64,000 nt of DNA from Pseudomonas sp. N40(2020) (GTDB taxonomy: Bacteria > Pseudomonadota > Gammaproteobacteria > Pseudomonadales > Pseudomonadaceae): assembly GCF_014472415.1 (NCBI RefSeq), contig NZ_JACSZV010000003.1, forward strand, positions 1 to 64,000. The letters run 5' to 3'. Each line of letters opens with the position of its first letter. Position 1 is the stretch's first letter. The position numbers and the translations under genes were made by a program. Of this stretch, positions 42,198 through 51,682 are shown one piece after another. The notes under the pieces are model-generated. The model saw nothing but the letters and a program-made list of their open reading frames with translations, was not told where the DNA came from and searched no databases.

Positions 42198-43760
42198 CTA
42201 TTCGAGTACCACTTCGAGATCGAGGTGGCACAGCCTGCGATAAATCTCTTCCTTGCGTTCACGCACTGCATGGTTCTGCGGCAACAACTCGCAGCAGCTA
42301 TGCAGCAGGTGCAGCACTTCCAATGCAAGATCGGGCTCCCAGGCGTGCAGGCCTGAGTCCTGTAATGTCTGATCGAGTGTTTCGAGCTGGTTCTTGGCCA
42401 GTTCGTATTTCTTGGCCATGAAACACAGGCGGGCGAGCGCGAACTGCCAGAAAAAGCGCTCGCGTCCACCGTGGGCCGACTGCAGCCCTTGCTTGAGGAT
42501 CTGCACGGCAGGCTTGAGGCCTTCCTTGCGCAGAAGCGGCAAGACTTCTTCGAGGGCCTTTTCCCAAGCTGGCTGCGTCTGAACGTCTTCGGTTTCGACC
42601 TTGCGCGGCGCGCTGGCGCTTTGCAGGTGCGGCATGACATTGCCGGCGATCCACGCCCGGGTGGACGGATCGGCAAACGGCGCGCCGTCATGGAAACGAC
42701 ATTCGATGATGCCGGGCAGGCGCTGAACCAAAAGCGCGAAGTGGATTTCCACTTCGCGCATTGCCAACTCGGCGTTGAGGTTCTGGAGACACTCCCAGAC
42801 CATTCGCTGGCCATCGAACCAGAACGGCGCCTTCGCCAGGCTCGCCTCCAGTTCCACCAGCAGATCAGCGTATTTGCCCTGATCGAAGCGATCCTGATAT
42901 TGCTTGAGCTTGTCGACCGGCAGACCGCGCAGCACGGTGATCTGCTCGGCGTTGCGTTCGGGTACCGCGTCGATGGTCATCCACAGCAGCGTGCGATTCA
43001 GGCGCAGGGCGCGCAGGTCGGTGGCTTTCTGCTTGAGCCACCAGGCGCACAGCGGCCGCGCGCTTTCCTGCTGGGCGCGCAGTGCCTTGTGGGCGTCTTT
43101 TTCGTTGTCGATCGGTGCGCCGGGGGTGAGCAACTGGCTCGCGGCCTGCTTGACCTGCGCCACCGCCGCGCCCACCACGCCGGGAGCCGGCTGGTTGTCG
43201 GAAGCGCGCTGGATCATGGTTTTCAGGCGACGGGAGAGCGGCAGCAGGAGCGGCGCGTCATCACCCAGATGTTCGGTGCAGGCAGCGTCGAGGCCAGCCA
43301 GATGCTCGGAGAGCTGCCGGAACATCGGCAACTGCTCTTTGATCGCAATGTTTTCGGTGATGACCTGCTCAAGACGCGGCACCAGCCAGCCAATGGCGGC
43401 AGCACGGGTGCGGGGTTTGAGCGGGTGAACGTCGGCCCAGTTGTTTTCCGACAGATGGTGCAGCAATCCAAGACCGGCCAGCAGCCCGGGGAAGGATTCA
43501 CGCTGGTACAGCGACCAGGTCAGCCAGGCGCCGACACGCAAATCCTTGGATTGGGTACGCAGGAGGTTTTCGCTGTTTTCGCGAATTTTCAGCCAGTCGA
43601 TCTGCCCGCTTTCGTGCATCGACGAAGCTTTGGCCAGCTCGCTTTCCAGCGCCTCGAATTCGCTCGAAAAACGAACGTCTTCGCCCGCAAAATTCTCTTT
43701 GGAAACAGAGACTTTAGCGAGTTCGAGGTAATGGGCGGAAAGTTTGCTTGAGTAGGACAT
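42198..43760 (-). CDS. tssA: T6SS assembly/cap protein TssA
   Basis: The protein has 520 residues, with the ImpA N-terminal domain (SENLLRTQSKDLRVGAWL, LLAGLGLLHHLSENNWADV) and a helical C-terminal part (RFFWQFALARLCFMAKKYELA). It is the first gene of the minus-strand operon, so the operon promoter should lie in the region 43761-44472. TssA primes and stabilises the distal end of tail tube and sheath. Confidence 0.94.
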   Translation of the reverse strand: MSYSSKLSAHYLELAKVSVSKENFAGEDVRFSSEFEALESELAKASSMHESGQIDWLKIRENSENLLRTQSKDLRVGAWLTWSLYQRESFPGLLAGLGLLHHLSENNWADVHPLKPRTRAAAIGWLVPRLEQVITENIAIKEQLPMFRQLSEHLAGLDAACTEHLGDDAPLLLPLSRRLKTMIQRASDNQPAPGVVGAAVAQVKQAASQLLTPGAPIDNEKDAHKALRAQQESARPLCAWWLKQKATDLRALRLNRTLLWMTIDAVPERNAEQITVLRGLPVDKLKQYQDRFDQGKYADLLVELEASLAKAPFWFDGQRMVWECLQNLNAELAMREVEIHFALLVQRLPGIIECRFHDGAPFADPSTRAWIAGNVMPHLQSASAPRKVETEDVQTQPAWEKALEEVLPLLRKEGLKPAVQILKQGLQSAHGGRERFFWQFALARLCFMAKKYELAKNQLETLDQTLQDSGLHAWEPDLALEVLHLLHSCCELLPQNHAVRERKEEIYRRLCHLDLEVVLE

Positions 43761-44472
43761 CCATGGCCTTTGATTTGGATAACGTCATGCGCCTATTGGA
43801 AGTACAGCGGCGCGGGACAGTATCGAAGAGCGGTGAAGCGGCTCATCCAATTGAGTTGTGCTCTTACAAGTGGGCGCATCGTAATCACTATGATGGCCAC
43901 TAGCAAGCATCTGGTTAAACAACAAGACGAAGTGTTCATTGGCGCTTGTAAGAGATCGCCCTATATATGGCAGGGGTTTCCCTGATGCCGTTTTATATGC
44001 TTCGCATTTGAACCGCGCCTGCCAAACCGTTGATCCAGAGCATCCGGCGGAGCCAGAACGCTTTTTCTCGAACGCTCGTCCCATTGCACGGCGGCAATCA
44101 TGACAAGACTTGAAAAAAATAAAAGTAGGATTCTTCCGAAAATTCACTGCCTTCTATTAACAAATTACCCGCGACAACAGCCACCAATAAAAGTGCCATC
44201 AATTTGATGGCATTTCATGCTTTTGAAACTTCTTGAAGCCCGAAGTACTGGATGTTGATGCTAACTCAATAATTATCGAGGTGGACTCCTACAGTCTTTT
44301 CCTGCAATCCGTGCAACTCGTTTCAACCAAGAATGCCCTTACAAATGTCAGAGATACTTCCTACATCAATTTATTTCCTGCGCAGCTAGCGTGCCTTGGC
44401 AAACTTTCTCGCGTGGCTGATCACGGACGATCAGACGCCACGCTTCGAATCATTCTGCTTAAGGACAAGCGC
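43761..44472. other. 712-base region between divergent tssA and vgrG operons
   Basis: This region should contain the promoters for the tss operon (minus) and the vgrG-phospholipase operon (plus). I searched by eye for GG-N10-GC sigma-54 sites and found none with a good TGGC/TTGC context on either strand. A perfect palindrome lies at 44194-44212. Open frames here (for example minus 43785-44147) have no family signal, and the A/T-rich stretch at 44100-44260 looks non-coding. Confidence 0.55.
44194..44212. promoter_or_regulatory. Perfect 9-bp inverted repeat, possible operator
   Basis: TGCCATCAA and TTGATGGCA flank a single T. The 19-base palindrome lies about 260 bases before the vgrG start in an A/T-rich region. 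It could be a regulator binding site. As a hairpin followed on the minus strand by CTTTTATT it could also be a weak terminator. Confidence 0.4.
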
Positions 44473-47400
44473 ATGGTCAGTTTGAGCAATTGCGCATTAT
44501 TTACTCTGCAAATCCCCGCTGTTCGCCACGATTTCAAAGTGCTTTCCTTCAACGGCACCGAAGCCATGAGTCAGCTTTACTCGATCCGAATCGAACTGGT
44601 CAGCGAGCGACCCGGGATCGATTTGGAGAGCCTGCTCAGTCGCCCGGCGTTTCTGCAGTTCGGCTTGAATAACGAAGGCATTCACGGACGCATCGAAGAT
44701 GTGATGGCAGCCGAGTCTGGAAAACGCCTGACTCGCTATGAGCTGACGCTTGTCCCAGCGCTGTATTACTTGCAGTTCAGTCACGATCAGCGAATCTTTC
44801 AGCAACGCACGGTGCCACAGATCATCGCGCAGGTGCTCAAGGGACATGGCATTCAGGCCGATGCATTTAACTTCCATGTCAGCTCCAGCGTGCCACGCGA
44901 ATACTGCGTCCAGTACGCGGAAAATGATCTGGAATTCATCCAAAGGTTATGCGCCGAGGACGGTATCGCCTGGCATCATCAGCACTCGGCGGATGGGCAT
45001 CTGCTGGTGTTCACCGATGATCAGGTATTCCTGCCCAGACTTCGCGCAACACCCTATCAGCAAGATTCCGGCATGGCCGCGGAACATCCGGTAGTCAGCC
45101 GGTTCAGCGTTCGGACCAGCACCCGGACCAGTACGACCACCCGCCGCGACTATGACCTCAAGCGTCCGAGCCTGTTGCTCGAAAGCCGCTTCAGCGCCGA
45201 GTTCACTCCGGTGCTGGAGGACTATCGTTACCCCTTGGTGCTGGATAATAAAAAGCACGCCAAGCAACTTGCCCGTCAGGCGCTGGAACGGCATCGCAGC
45301 GACTATGAACGGGGCGAAGGTAAAAGCGATCAGCCGAACCTGCGCTGCGGCCACCTGTTCGATCTGACCGAGCACACACGCCAACAGTGCAACGACTTGT
45401 GGCTGTTGCTCAGCGTGTCCCACCTCGGCCGACAGCCACAAGTGCTCGAAGAATCGGTCACCAGCGACGCCAAAGCCACCGATGGTTTTACCCAAGGCTA
45501 TCGAAATACCTTCAGCGTGATTCCCGCCGAAGTGATTTACCGCCCACCGCTGCCCCCACGTCGACCACTGCTGGTGGCCCAGACCGCGCGAGTCACCGGG
45601 CCAGCGAGCGAAGAGATCTATTGCGACGAATTCGGGCGCGTGAAGATTGAGTTTCCGTGGGATCGCGCTGAACTGGACAATGAGCGCAGCAGTTGCTGGG
45701 TACGCGTGGCGACGGGTTGGGCCGGAGATCATTTCGGTACGGTGACCCTCCCGCGCATAGGCATGGAAGTCGTGGTGACCTTTCTGGAGGGCGATCCGGA
45801 TAAACCACTGATCACCGGCTGCGTCGCCAACAAAGTCACGCAGCCGCCCTACGCCTTGCCCGAGCACAAAACCAGAACCGTACTGCGCAGCCACAGTTCG
45901 CCCAATACAGGCGGCTACAACGAACTGGCGATCGAAGATCGCGCCGGGCAAGAGTTGATCTACTTGCGCGCGCAACGCGACATGGTTCAGGAAATCGGTA
46001 ACAGCCTTCAACTGGAAGTCGGCAACGAACGCCGCGAAACCATCAACGGCAACAGCCACACGCGTGTCGGCAAGATCCTCGACATCGAAGCCGGCCAGCA
46101 GGTGCACCTCAAGGCCGGTTCCAGCGTCGTACTGGATGCCGGCGCCAGCATCACGCTGAAAGCCGGCGGCCATCACCTCGTGATTGATGCTGGCGGTATT
46201 TTCAGCAGCGTCGAAATTGAAACGGGCCGCAAGCCAGCCGACAGCGGTGCCAGTCATTTGCTACTGCCTGAGCTGGAGGGCGCATTACCCGCTTCCTCCT
46301 CGGCGCCGGCACAAGCACTTATCGAGGAAGAACTCGAAGAAGAAGAGGAGGAGGAAGTCGATCTGGAGGATGAAACGCCGGGTGGCATTACTTTGCGGAT
46401 CGGCGTGTTTTTCGATGGAACCGGGAACAACAAGGCCAACAGCGAGACGGTCGCTGCGTGCTACGCCGCAGATGCCAATCTCGCGGAAGCGGCTGCAGAG
46501 ATCCAGAAGCACTGCGCCACCTACGGTTACGACGGGAACGGAAGTTCGCCGGACAACAGTTATGGGAATGATGTAAGCAATATTGTGCGGCTGTATGAGC
46601 TGTATACGGACCACTCCTTCGAAACACTGCCGGAGACAACGAGAAACGCCTCTTTGCGCGTGTACATCGAAGGTATTGGCACAACAACTGAAGCAGGTGA
46701 CTCACTTTACGCACAAGCGACAGGCCGAGGAGAGACTGGCGTATCAGCTCGTGTGAAGCAGAGCCCTGAAAAAATTATTGGTCAAGTGCGCTCACTGATC
46801 GATAAGAACCCCAATGTACTTATAGAAAAAATCGAGTTCGATATTTTCGGCTTCAGTCGAGGTGCCGCCGCGGCTCGACACTTTGCAAATGAGGTTCTCA
46901 AGGGCAAGCGCAGTATTCTTGCAGATGCGCTTCCAGCGGGTTCTCCGGCACTCTCCAGCAGCTTTGACTGGCACCAACAATCGAGTATCAGCATTAATTT
47001 CATTGGTCTGTTTGACACCGTTGCGGCAATCGCCAACCCATGGCTGTTCGATTTTACCGGCGCTAACAGCAGAAACTCCGGACTCGATTTAAAGCTGCCT
47101 GATGGTTGCGCCAACAAAGTAGTCCATCTGGTTGCGCGGGATGAATATCGCGAGAACTTTGCACTCAACAGCCTGGGCGACATCGATCTGGTTTTACCCG
47201 GCGCTCACTCGGATCTGGGCGGCGGCTACTTGCCCAGAGCCAAGGAAAAACTTCTGCTGAGCAACCCGATCACCAGCACTATCAGCCGAGACAAGGACGC
47301 GACCCGCAGTGCAGCCTATGTTGCTGCCGAGAAAGAAGCATTTGCCTGGTATGCAAAAGGCGTCATCGAAGAGGACGTCCCGGGCAGTCAATTGCGCGTG

Positions 47401-47832
47401 GCATTTTGGGAAAGAGCCATGACTCAATCAACAGAAAAGGGCAGATCCAGACCGGATCCTCAAAAGCGGGTTTACGCGGCGGCCAGCATTGAGCGGCCTG
47501 TACATGGCGAGCTGTCACTGGTGTATCTGCGCATCATGCGTGAGCTTGCGATCAGACATGGAGTGCCATTCGAAGAGATTGACGAGAATGAGCCAAGACT
47601 GTCCCTGCCTGCGGAATTGATCCCGATCCACGCCAAGCTTGAAGCTTATGCGCTTGGAAAATCATCTGTCGAAGCGCTGACTATCAAAGAAAGGGCTTTG
47701 TTACGTAGCCGCTATATACATCTTTCCGCTCACTGGAATGCGGCCAAGGGCTTGAACAGCAGCGACTTGAATATTGTTTTCATCAACCGAGCAGCCAAGA
47801 ACAACCAACGAGTGGTGCACCCCCATGAATGA
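44473..47832 (+). CDS. VgrG fused to a Tle1-type (DUF2235) phospholipase
   Basis: The protein has 1119 residues from ATG 44473, which has AAGGA at good spacing. Residues ~1-590 are VgrG (EYCVQYAENDLEFIQRLC, CDEFGRVKIEFPWDRAE, SCWVRVATGWAGDHFG, then a beta-helix needle). A very acidic linker lies at about 616-635. The rest is DUF2235: IGVFFDGTGNNKANSE, nucleophile motif GFSRG at 793-797 (Ser795), GLFDTVAA (Asp848) and PGAHSDLGGGY (His912), a complete Ser-Asp-His triad as in Tle1 phospholipases. The spike itself would hydrolyse membrane lipids in the target periplasm. Two candidate immunity genes follow immediately. Confidence 0.88.
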   Translation: MVSLSNCALFTLQIPAVRHDFKVLSFNGTEAMSQLYSIRIELVSERPGIDLESLLSRPAFLQFGLNNEGIHGRIEDVMAAESGKRLTRYELTLVPALYYLQFSHDQRIFQQRTVPQIIAQVLKGHGIQADAFNFHVSSSVPREYCVQYAENDLEFIQRLCAEDGIAWHHQHSADGHLLVFTDDQVFLPRLRATPYQQDSGMAAEHPVVSRFSVRTSTRTSTTTRRDYDLKRPSLLLESRFSAEFTPVLEDYRYPLVLDNKKHAKQLARQALERHRSDYERGEGKSDQPNLRCGHLFDLTEHTRQQCNDLWLLLSVSHLGRQPQVLEESVTSDAKATDGFTQGYRNTFSVIPAEVIYRPPLPPRRPLLVAQTARVTGPASEEIYCDEFGRVKIEFPWDRAELDNERSSCWVRVATGWAGDHFGTVTLPRIGMEVVVTFLEGDPDKPLITGCVANKVTQPPYALPEHKTRTVLRSHSSPNTGGYNELAIEDRAGQELIYLRAQRDMVQEIGNSLQLEVGNERRETINGNSHTRVGKILDIEAGQQVHLKAGSSVVLDAGASITLKAGGHHLVIDAGGIFSSVEIETGRKPADSGASHLLLPELEGALPASSSAPAQALIEEELEEEEEEEVDLEDETPGGITLRIGVFFDGTGNNKANSETVAACYAADANLAEAAAEIQKHCATYGYDGNGSSPDNSYGNDVSNIVRLYELYTDHSFETLPETTRNASLRVYIEGIGTTTEAGDSLYAQATGRGETGVSARVKQSPEKIIGQVRSLIDKNPNVLIEKIEFDIFGFSRGAAAARHFANEVLKGKRSILADALPAGSPALSSSFDWHQQSSISINFIGLFDTVAAIANPWLFDFTGANSRNSGLDLKLPDGCANKVVHLVARDEYRENFALNSLGDIDLVLPGAHSDLGGGYLPRAKEKLLLSNPITSTISRDKDATRSAAYVAAEKEAFAWYAKGVIEEDVPGSQLRVAFWERAMTQSTEKGRSRPDPQKRVYAAASIERPVHGELSLVYLRIMRELAIRHGVPFEEIDENEPRLSLPAELIPIHAKLEAYALGKSSVEALTIKERALLRSRYIHLSAHWNAAKGLNSSDLNIVFINRAAKNNQRVVHPHE

Positions 47833-48493
47833 CTTCACTCGGCCTATCAGGAAAACAATGTACTTCCTTCTAGGCATATTATTGGCCGGCTGCGGACTAG
47901 ACGTCTCCCAAGCTGCGGACAAGCTGCCATGGTTCCTTGGCTTTGGAGCACCGGACTACATGGAGGTCTGGATTGAAACCGCCGATGTGGTGGATATTCG
48001 AGAGCGAGTATTCCGACGTGCCGGAGCCGGGATTGCTTCGGTAAGAGCTCCCGCTGATAACAAAGGCACGCCCGCAGGGTGGCCAGTAAACCCCGGAAGT
48101 GGCGCAGGGCGGGATATCACCGGCGCCGACCTGCCCCGCTTGATCTATGTACGATGGCAATCCCTGGCCGAACCTCAAACCTATGAGGCTTACATCACCA
48201 TTTCCGAATCGGCCCGGGAAATCATGCGCAAGCGGGAAAAAGCTTTCTGCAGGGCTGATGGAAAATGGATCACCGATTACCGCAATGACATCGGTATCGG
48301 CCTGGCACCCGGAGGCATAGCAAAGGTCTGGCTGGGCGGCCCCTGCTTTAAGGCGGTCGAAATTGCCCGCGTTCAAGGAACAATCAATCCCAAAGGCCCC
48401 TACGAGAGTAAATCCGGCGGTAAACATCGGCCTCTAACCGACGTATCTAAAGCCTACATCGAAAAATTCGGCATTCCCTTCGGGAGCTGGTAA
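47825..48493 (+). CDS. DUF2931-family lipoprotein, candidate immunity to the VgrG-phospholipase
   Basis: The protein has 222 residues. ATG 47825 overlaps the end of the vgrG fusion by 8 bases. A lipoprotein signal ends in the lipobox LLAGC (YFLLGILLAGCG). The mature part (LPRLIYVRWQSLAEPQTYEAY, given as a landmark by VRWQSL; REIMRKREKAFC; GGIAKVWLGGPC) has the layout of DUF2931 proteins. Translational coupling and outer- or inner-membrane anchoring on the periplasmic side fit a protector against a lipase acting there. The role is inferred. Confidence 0.7.
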   Translation: MNDFTRPIRKTMYFLLGILLAGCGLDVSQAADKLPWFLGFGAPDYMEVWIETADVVDIRERVFRRAGAGIASVRAPADNKGTPAGWPVNPGSGAGRDITGADLPRLIYVRWQSLAEPQTYEAYITISESAREIMRKREKAFCRADGKWITDYRNDIGIGLAPGGIAKVWLGGPCFKAVEIARVQGTINPKGPYESKSGGKHRPLTDVSKAYIEKFGIPFGSW

Positions 48494-48506
48494 GGAGCAT
48501 TACCTC

Positions 48507-49583
48507 ATGGAATTGAAACCGCTGTTGTTCGCAGCGCTGATGTGGCCTCCCGTTACCCACGCATCCACAGACAACCCGCCACTGGACGGTCATTACTACC
48601 TGTCTGGCGCCATGGAAATGGCCGCCGAGTTGCTGTTGCGTAAGGACGGCACCTTTTCTGCTGGTATCGCCTACGGATCGGCTGGCGGTGTTGCCAAGGG
48701 AAACTGGTATGTCGAGGAAAACACTCTCATGCTGGAGCAAGAGCCTGCTGCCCAACCAGCAAAGAAGCTTTCCTACAATCTTTCACGCGAGAGAACTCTG
48801 ATCGAACTCAAGGAATATGCCGAAAAAGAAAAAAATGAGTTGGCTAAAGAGAGCTACGTTTTAGAGCTACGGTACGATCACCAACCTCCGCCGCCGCCCC
48901 TAAAACCCGTGATGGTCAGTCTCGAGTTCAATTCAGGTCCACCGGGTCAATTGCTCTTGAACTCGAATCAACAAACAGATCTCTGGTTTCCTTACGATCA
49001 TCAGAGAACTCTGAAAAAAATTGGCTTTGGCACAGATCATAATCGTGGAACCTATCAATGGTTCGATGTCGCGGGGGATAGCCGAGCCTTCAACATTGGC
49101 TGGAAGAAACGAAAAAACCAGCCCTTAACGTTCGAACAACCCATCGGATTTGATCTGGCGACCACCAGCCGTTATCTGGCTCCAGAAGAGCGAGAACGAG
49201 TTGACCATAACTATTGGTTGACGTTTTATCACTTCGATCCGGTCTCACCACCCGCGATCCGTCCAGTGGAAGTTCATTGGCAATTCGAAGACGGTTCGAC
49301 ATTGAAGGAGGTTTGGACAGACTCGCAGCAAAACACGCTGACACTGCCGTTTTCCCCAAATAAAGCATTGGCGAAAATCGGCTTACATACACAAAATTCT
49401 CCTGATGAAATCGAGTGGTTCACCGTCATGCCGGAAACTCGATGGGCGACGCTGGACTGGCAAGCCTATCCTGACCCTGCCAACGGCGATCTTTCTGTGT
49501 TGTTCAAAGATCTGCAACTGGCGATCGAGCCAAACTGCCTGGCCGTAGACTTTGGCAACGGCAAAGCCTGCTTCCGCAAATAA
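48507..49583 (+). CDS. Periplasmic repeat protein, second candidate immunity gene
   Basis: The protein has 358 residues with a signal peptide (LLFAALMWPPVTHA|ST). Residues 25-125 are a first domain (DGHYYLSG, KDGTFSAGIAYGSAGG, GNWYVEENTLML), like small beta-barrel domains. It is followed by a proline run and two copies of a ~66-residue unit at 134-199 and 253-318 (shared pattern PVxVxxxF, QQ, LxKIG, WFxV, W). It lies 13 bases after the DUF2931 gene and before a strong terminator, so it ends the operon. No family is recognised. Confidence 0.65.
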   Translation: MELKPLLFAALMWPPVTHASTDNPPLDGHYYLSGAMEMAAELLLRKDGTFSAGIAYGSAGGVAKGNWYVEENTLMLEQEPAAQPAKKLSYNLSRERTLIELKEYAEKEKNELAKESYVLELRYDHQPPPPPLKPVMVSLEFNSGPPGQLLLNSNQQTDLWFPYDHQRTLKKIGFGTDHNRGTYQWFDVAGDSRAFNIGWKKRKNQPLTFEQPIGFDLATTSRYLAPEERERVDHNYWLTFYHFDPVSPPAIRPVEVHWQFEDGSTLKEVWTDSQQNTLTLPFSPNKALAKIGLHTQNSPDEIEWFTVMPETRWATLDWQAYPDPANGDLSVLFKDLQLAIEPNCLAVDFGNGKACFRK

Positions 49584-49599
49584 CCTGACATACATCCAT

Positions 49600-49640
49600 A
49601 AAAAATGGGCACCCGACCGCAATCGGTATGCCCATTTTTT
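49600..49640. terminator. Bidirectional rho-independent terminator
   Basis: AAAAAATGGGCA and TGCCCATTTTTT form a 12-bp stem around a 17-base loop. It stops the plus-strand vgrG operon and the minus-strand HU gene, and marks the boundary between the T6SS region and conserved chromosomal genes. Confidence 0.85.
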
Positions 49641-49679
49641 CATTGCGCTTCTCCCCGTTATTCAGGGAGTTCGCCGCAA

Positions 49680-49955
49680 TTACGGATTAACGCTGTCTTT
49701 CAACGATTTGCCTGGCTTGAACGCAACGGTGTTGCTGGCCTTGATTTTCACCGGTTCACCGGTTTGCGGGTTTTTGCCGGTGCGGGCGCCGCGGTGGCGT
49801 TGCAGGAAGGTGCCGAAGCCCACCAGCGTGACGCTGTCCTTGCGGTGCAGAGCGCCGGTGATTTCTTCGAGAACGGCGTTGAGCACGCGGTTGGCCTGTT
49901 CTTTGGTCAGATCTGCTTTTTCAGCGATTGCAGCGGCGAGTTCTGGTTTACGCAT
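49680..49955 (-). CDS. HU-family DNA-binding protein
   Basis: The protein has 91 residues: MRKPELAAAIAEKADL, VTLVGFGTFLQRHRGARTGKNPQTG and a final FKPGKSLKD are the full HU/IHF pattern, including the beta-arm region with the proline. It compacts and bends DNA. In P. aeruginosa an HU-like gene (PA5348) lies in the same place beside the rubredoxin reductase gene. Confidence 0.92.
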   Translation of the reverse strand: MRKPELAAAIAEKADLTKEQANRVLNAVLEEITGALHRKDSVTLVGFGTFLQRHRGARTGKNPQTGEPVKIKASNTVAFKPGKSLKDSVNP

Positions 49956-50145
49956 TAGTGAAGCCCCTTTGACGGTTTTTTGTTGTTATGTCCGTGCTGT
50001 TCTCGTTGGAACAGCGCCCAAGGCGCCGCAGGCTCTACTCTGCGGCAGACGGGAGTGAGGATGGCACGCGGATACCGGCGGCGCCAGTCTCCCCGCGACC
50101 TTTGTAGGGGCAAAAGCGGGGTGATTCCGACAGAACGACCGGTAT

Positions 50146-51294
50146 TTACGCCAGCAGGGCAGGAAGCTGTTTGTTCAGGGCGAGTTTTTCCATGACGGCC
50201 GCGCCAGTCAGGGCATATCCGAGCAACTGACCATCGGTGCCATGACACAGCGCCTTGATGTCGGCGCCCTGCCCTTCGACCGTCCAGAGACCTTCGCTGC
50301 CCCGTGGCGGTGGCGAAACCACCAGCGGGCACACCGGGGTTTTCACAGTGATCGGCATCGGGCCGTAGCTCACCGCTGTCGGGTTCCCCGTCAATGTTTG
50401 GGCAAGCGCTCGCGCACAGCTCATCAGGGGCATCACGTACAGCAAATTCAGCCCGTCGACCTCGGCGCAATCGCCCAGGGCGTAGATATTGGCGTGTGAG
50501 GTCTTCAAATGCCGGTCGACCACGACGCCGCGATTGACCTGCACGCCGGCAGCCGCCGCCAGATCGATGCGTGGGCGCAGGCCGATGGCCGAGACCACCA
50601 CGTCGCAGGGAATGACCTGACCGTCGGACAAATGCGCTTCCAGGCCGTCGGCGACCTTGTGCAGACGGGTCAGCACCGGGCCGAGGTGGAATTTTGCGCC
50701 AAGGCTTTCCAGCCCGGACTGCACCGCTGCTGCGGCCGCTGGATGCAGCAACATCGGCATGACCTGCTCACACGGCGCGACCAGTTGCACTTCGTAGCCA
50801 CCGAGGATCAAGTCGTTGGCGAATTCACAACCAATTAGCCCGGCGCCGAGCAGCAGCACACGACGCTTACCGGCCGCTGCGATGCGAAAGCGTGCGTAGT
50901 CTTCAAGATCGTTGATCGGGAACACCAGATCCGCGCCATCGCCTTCAATCGGCACACGCACGGTTTCCGCGCCCCAGGCGAGGATCAGGTCGCGGTAGTA
51001 CACCGCTTCTTCGCCGATCCACAGGCGCTTGTGGCCGGCATCGATGCCGCTGATGCGCGTATGAGTGCGCACTTCGGCCTTCAACTGCTCGGCCATGGCG
51101 CCCGGTTCGGCCATGCTCAGGCCATCGGCGTCCTTGTTCTTGCCGAAACCGGTGGAAAGCATTGGCTTGGAGTAAGAGCGGCCGTCATCGGCGGTAATCA
51201 GCAGCAGCGGAGTTTCGCTATCGAGCTTGCGAAACTCCCGGGCCAGGTTATAGCCCGCAAGCCCGGTGCCGATGATTACGACAGGTGCGTTCAT
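50146..51294 (-). CDS. Rubredoxin--NAD(+) reductase
   Basis: The protein has 382 residues. It has an FAD-binding Rossmann motif at the N-terminus ([16 protein letters not shown]), an NAD-binding motif ([17 protein letters not shown]) and the second FAD motif ([13 protein letters not shown]). It transfers electrons from NADH through FAD to rubredoxin, here encoded 20 bases upstream. It supplies alkane hydroxylases or stress-related reductases. The gene pair is well conserved in Pseudomonas. Confidence 0.92.
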   Translation of the reverse strand: MNAPVVIIGTGLAGYNLAREFRKLDSETPLLLITADDGRSYSKPMLSTGFGKNKDADGLSMAEPGAMAEQLKAEVRTHTRISGIDAGHKRLWIGEEAVYYRDLILAWGAETVRVPIEGDGADLVFPINDLEDYARFRIAAAGKRRVLLLGAGLIGCEFANDLILGGYEVQLVAPCEQVMPMLLHPAAAAAVQSGLESLGAKFHLGPVLTRLHKVADGLEAHLSDGQVIPCDVVVSAIGLRPRIDLAAAAGVQVNRGVVVDRHLKTSHANIYALGDCAEVDGLNLLYVMPLMSCARALAQTLTGNPTAVSYGPMPITVKTPVCPLVVSPPPRGSEGLWTVEGQGADIKALCHGTDGQLLGYALTGAAVMEKLALNKQLPALLA

Positions 51295-51314
51295 GCCTTA
51301 CTCCTTGGGTTTGC

Positions 51315-51482
51315 TCAGTTGATTTCGATCATTTCGAAGTCCATCTTGCCGACACCGCAGTCCGGGCACAGCCAGTCTTCCGGCACGTCCTGCCACAGGG
51401 TGCCCGGTGCGATGCCGTCATCCGGCCAGCCGTCGGCTTCGTTATAGATCAGGCCGCAGACGATGCATTGCCACTTTTTCAT
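51315..51482 (-). CDS. Rubredoxin
   Basis: The protein has 55 residues, starting [10 protein letters not shown]. The iron is held by two CxxCG hooks: C6/C9 and C39/C42 (LCPDCG). PEDWLCPDC is the most conserved rubredoxin segment. It is an electron carrier for the reductase encoded immediately downstream. P. aeruginosa carries two such genes in tandem here; this window has one. Confidence 0.93.
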   Translation of the reverse strand: MKKWQCIVCGLIYNEADGWPDDGIAPGTLWQDVPEDWLCPDCGVGKMDFEMIEIN

Positions 51483-51682
51483 TCAGGTACTTCCTCAGGT
51501 TTCAGGCTTTTGTCGGCGCGAACGGTCGATGGGTGGTGCTCTGCCATCCGGCTCAGCGCGTTTTGTACTGATGGTGCCGGGCAGATGCAAGCCTGTTCGG
51601 CGCAACGGCGTCCCGGATCAATCAATCTCGCGGCCCGCCATGGTAAGCTCGCCGCCTCATTTGCGGCCAATAATGACTCATT

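Noticed and set aside
43785..44147. 120-codon minus-strand frame in the tssA-vgrG interval
   Set aside because: No recognisable domain and atypical composition; it lies in the expected promoter region and its end nearly reaches the tssA start.
43761..44472. Sigma-54 promoter expected from the presence of sfa
   Set aside because: Candidate GG-N10-GC pairs exist but none has the TGGC and TTGC contexts; the closest (TGGCATTTCATGC) has the wrong spacing.
44233..44472. 80-residue N-terminal extension of the VgrG-lipase reading frame
   Set aside because: The first VgrG-like residues begin after ATG 44473, which has AAGGA upstream; the extension is A/T-rich and unlike any VgrG.
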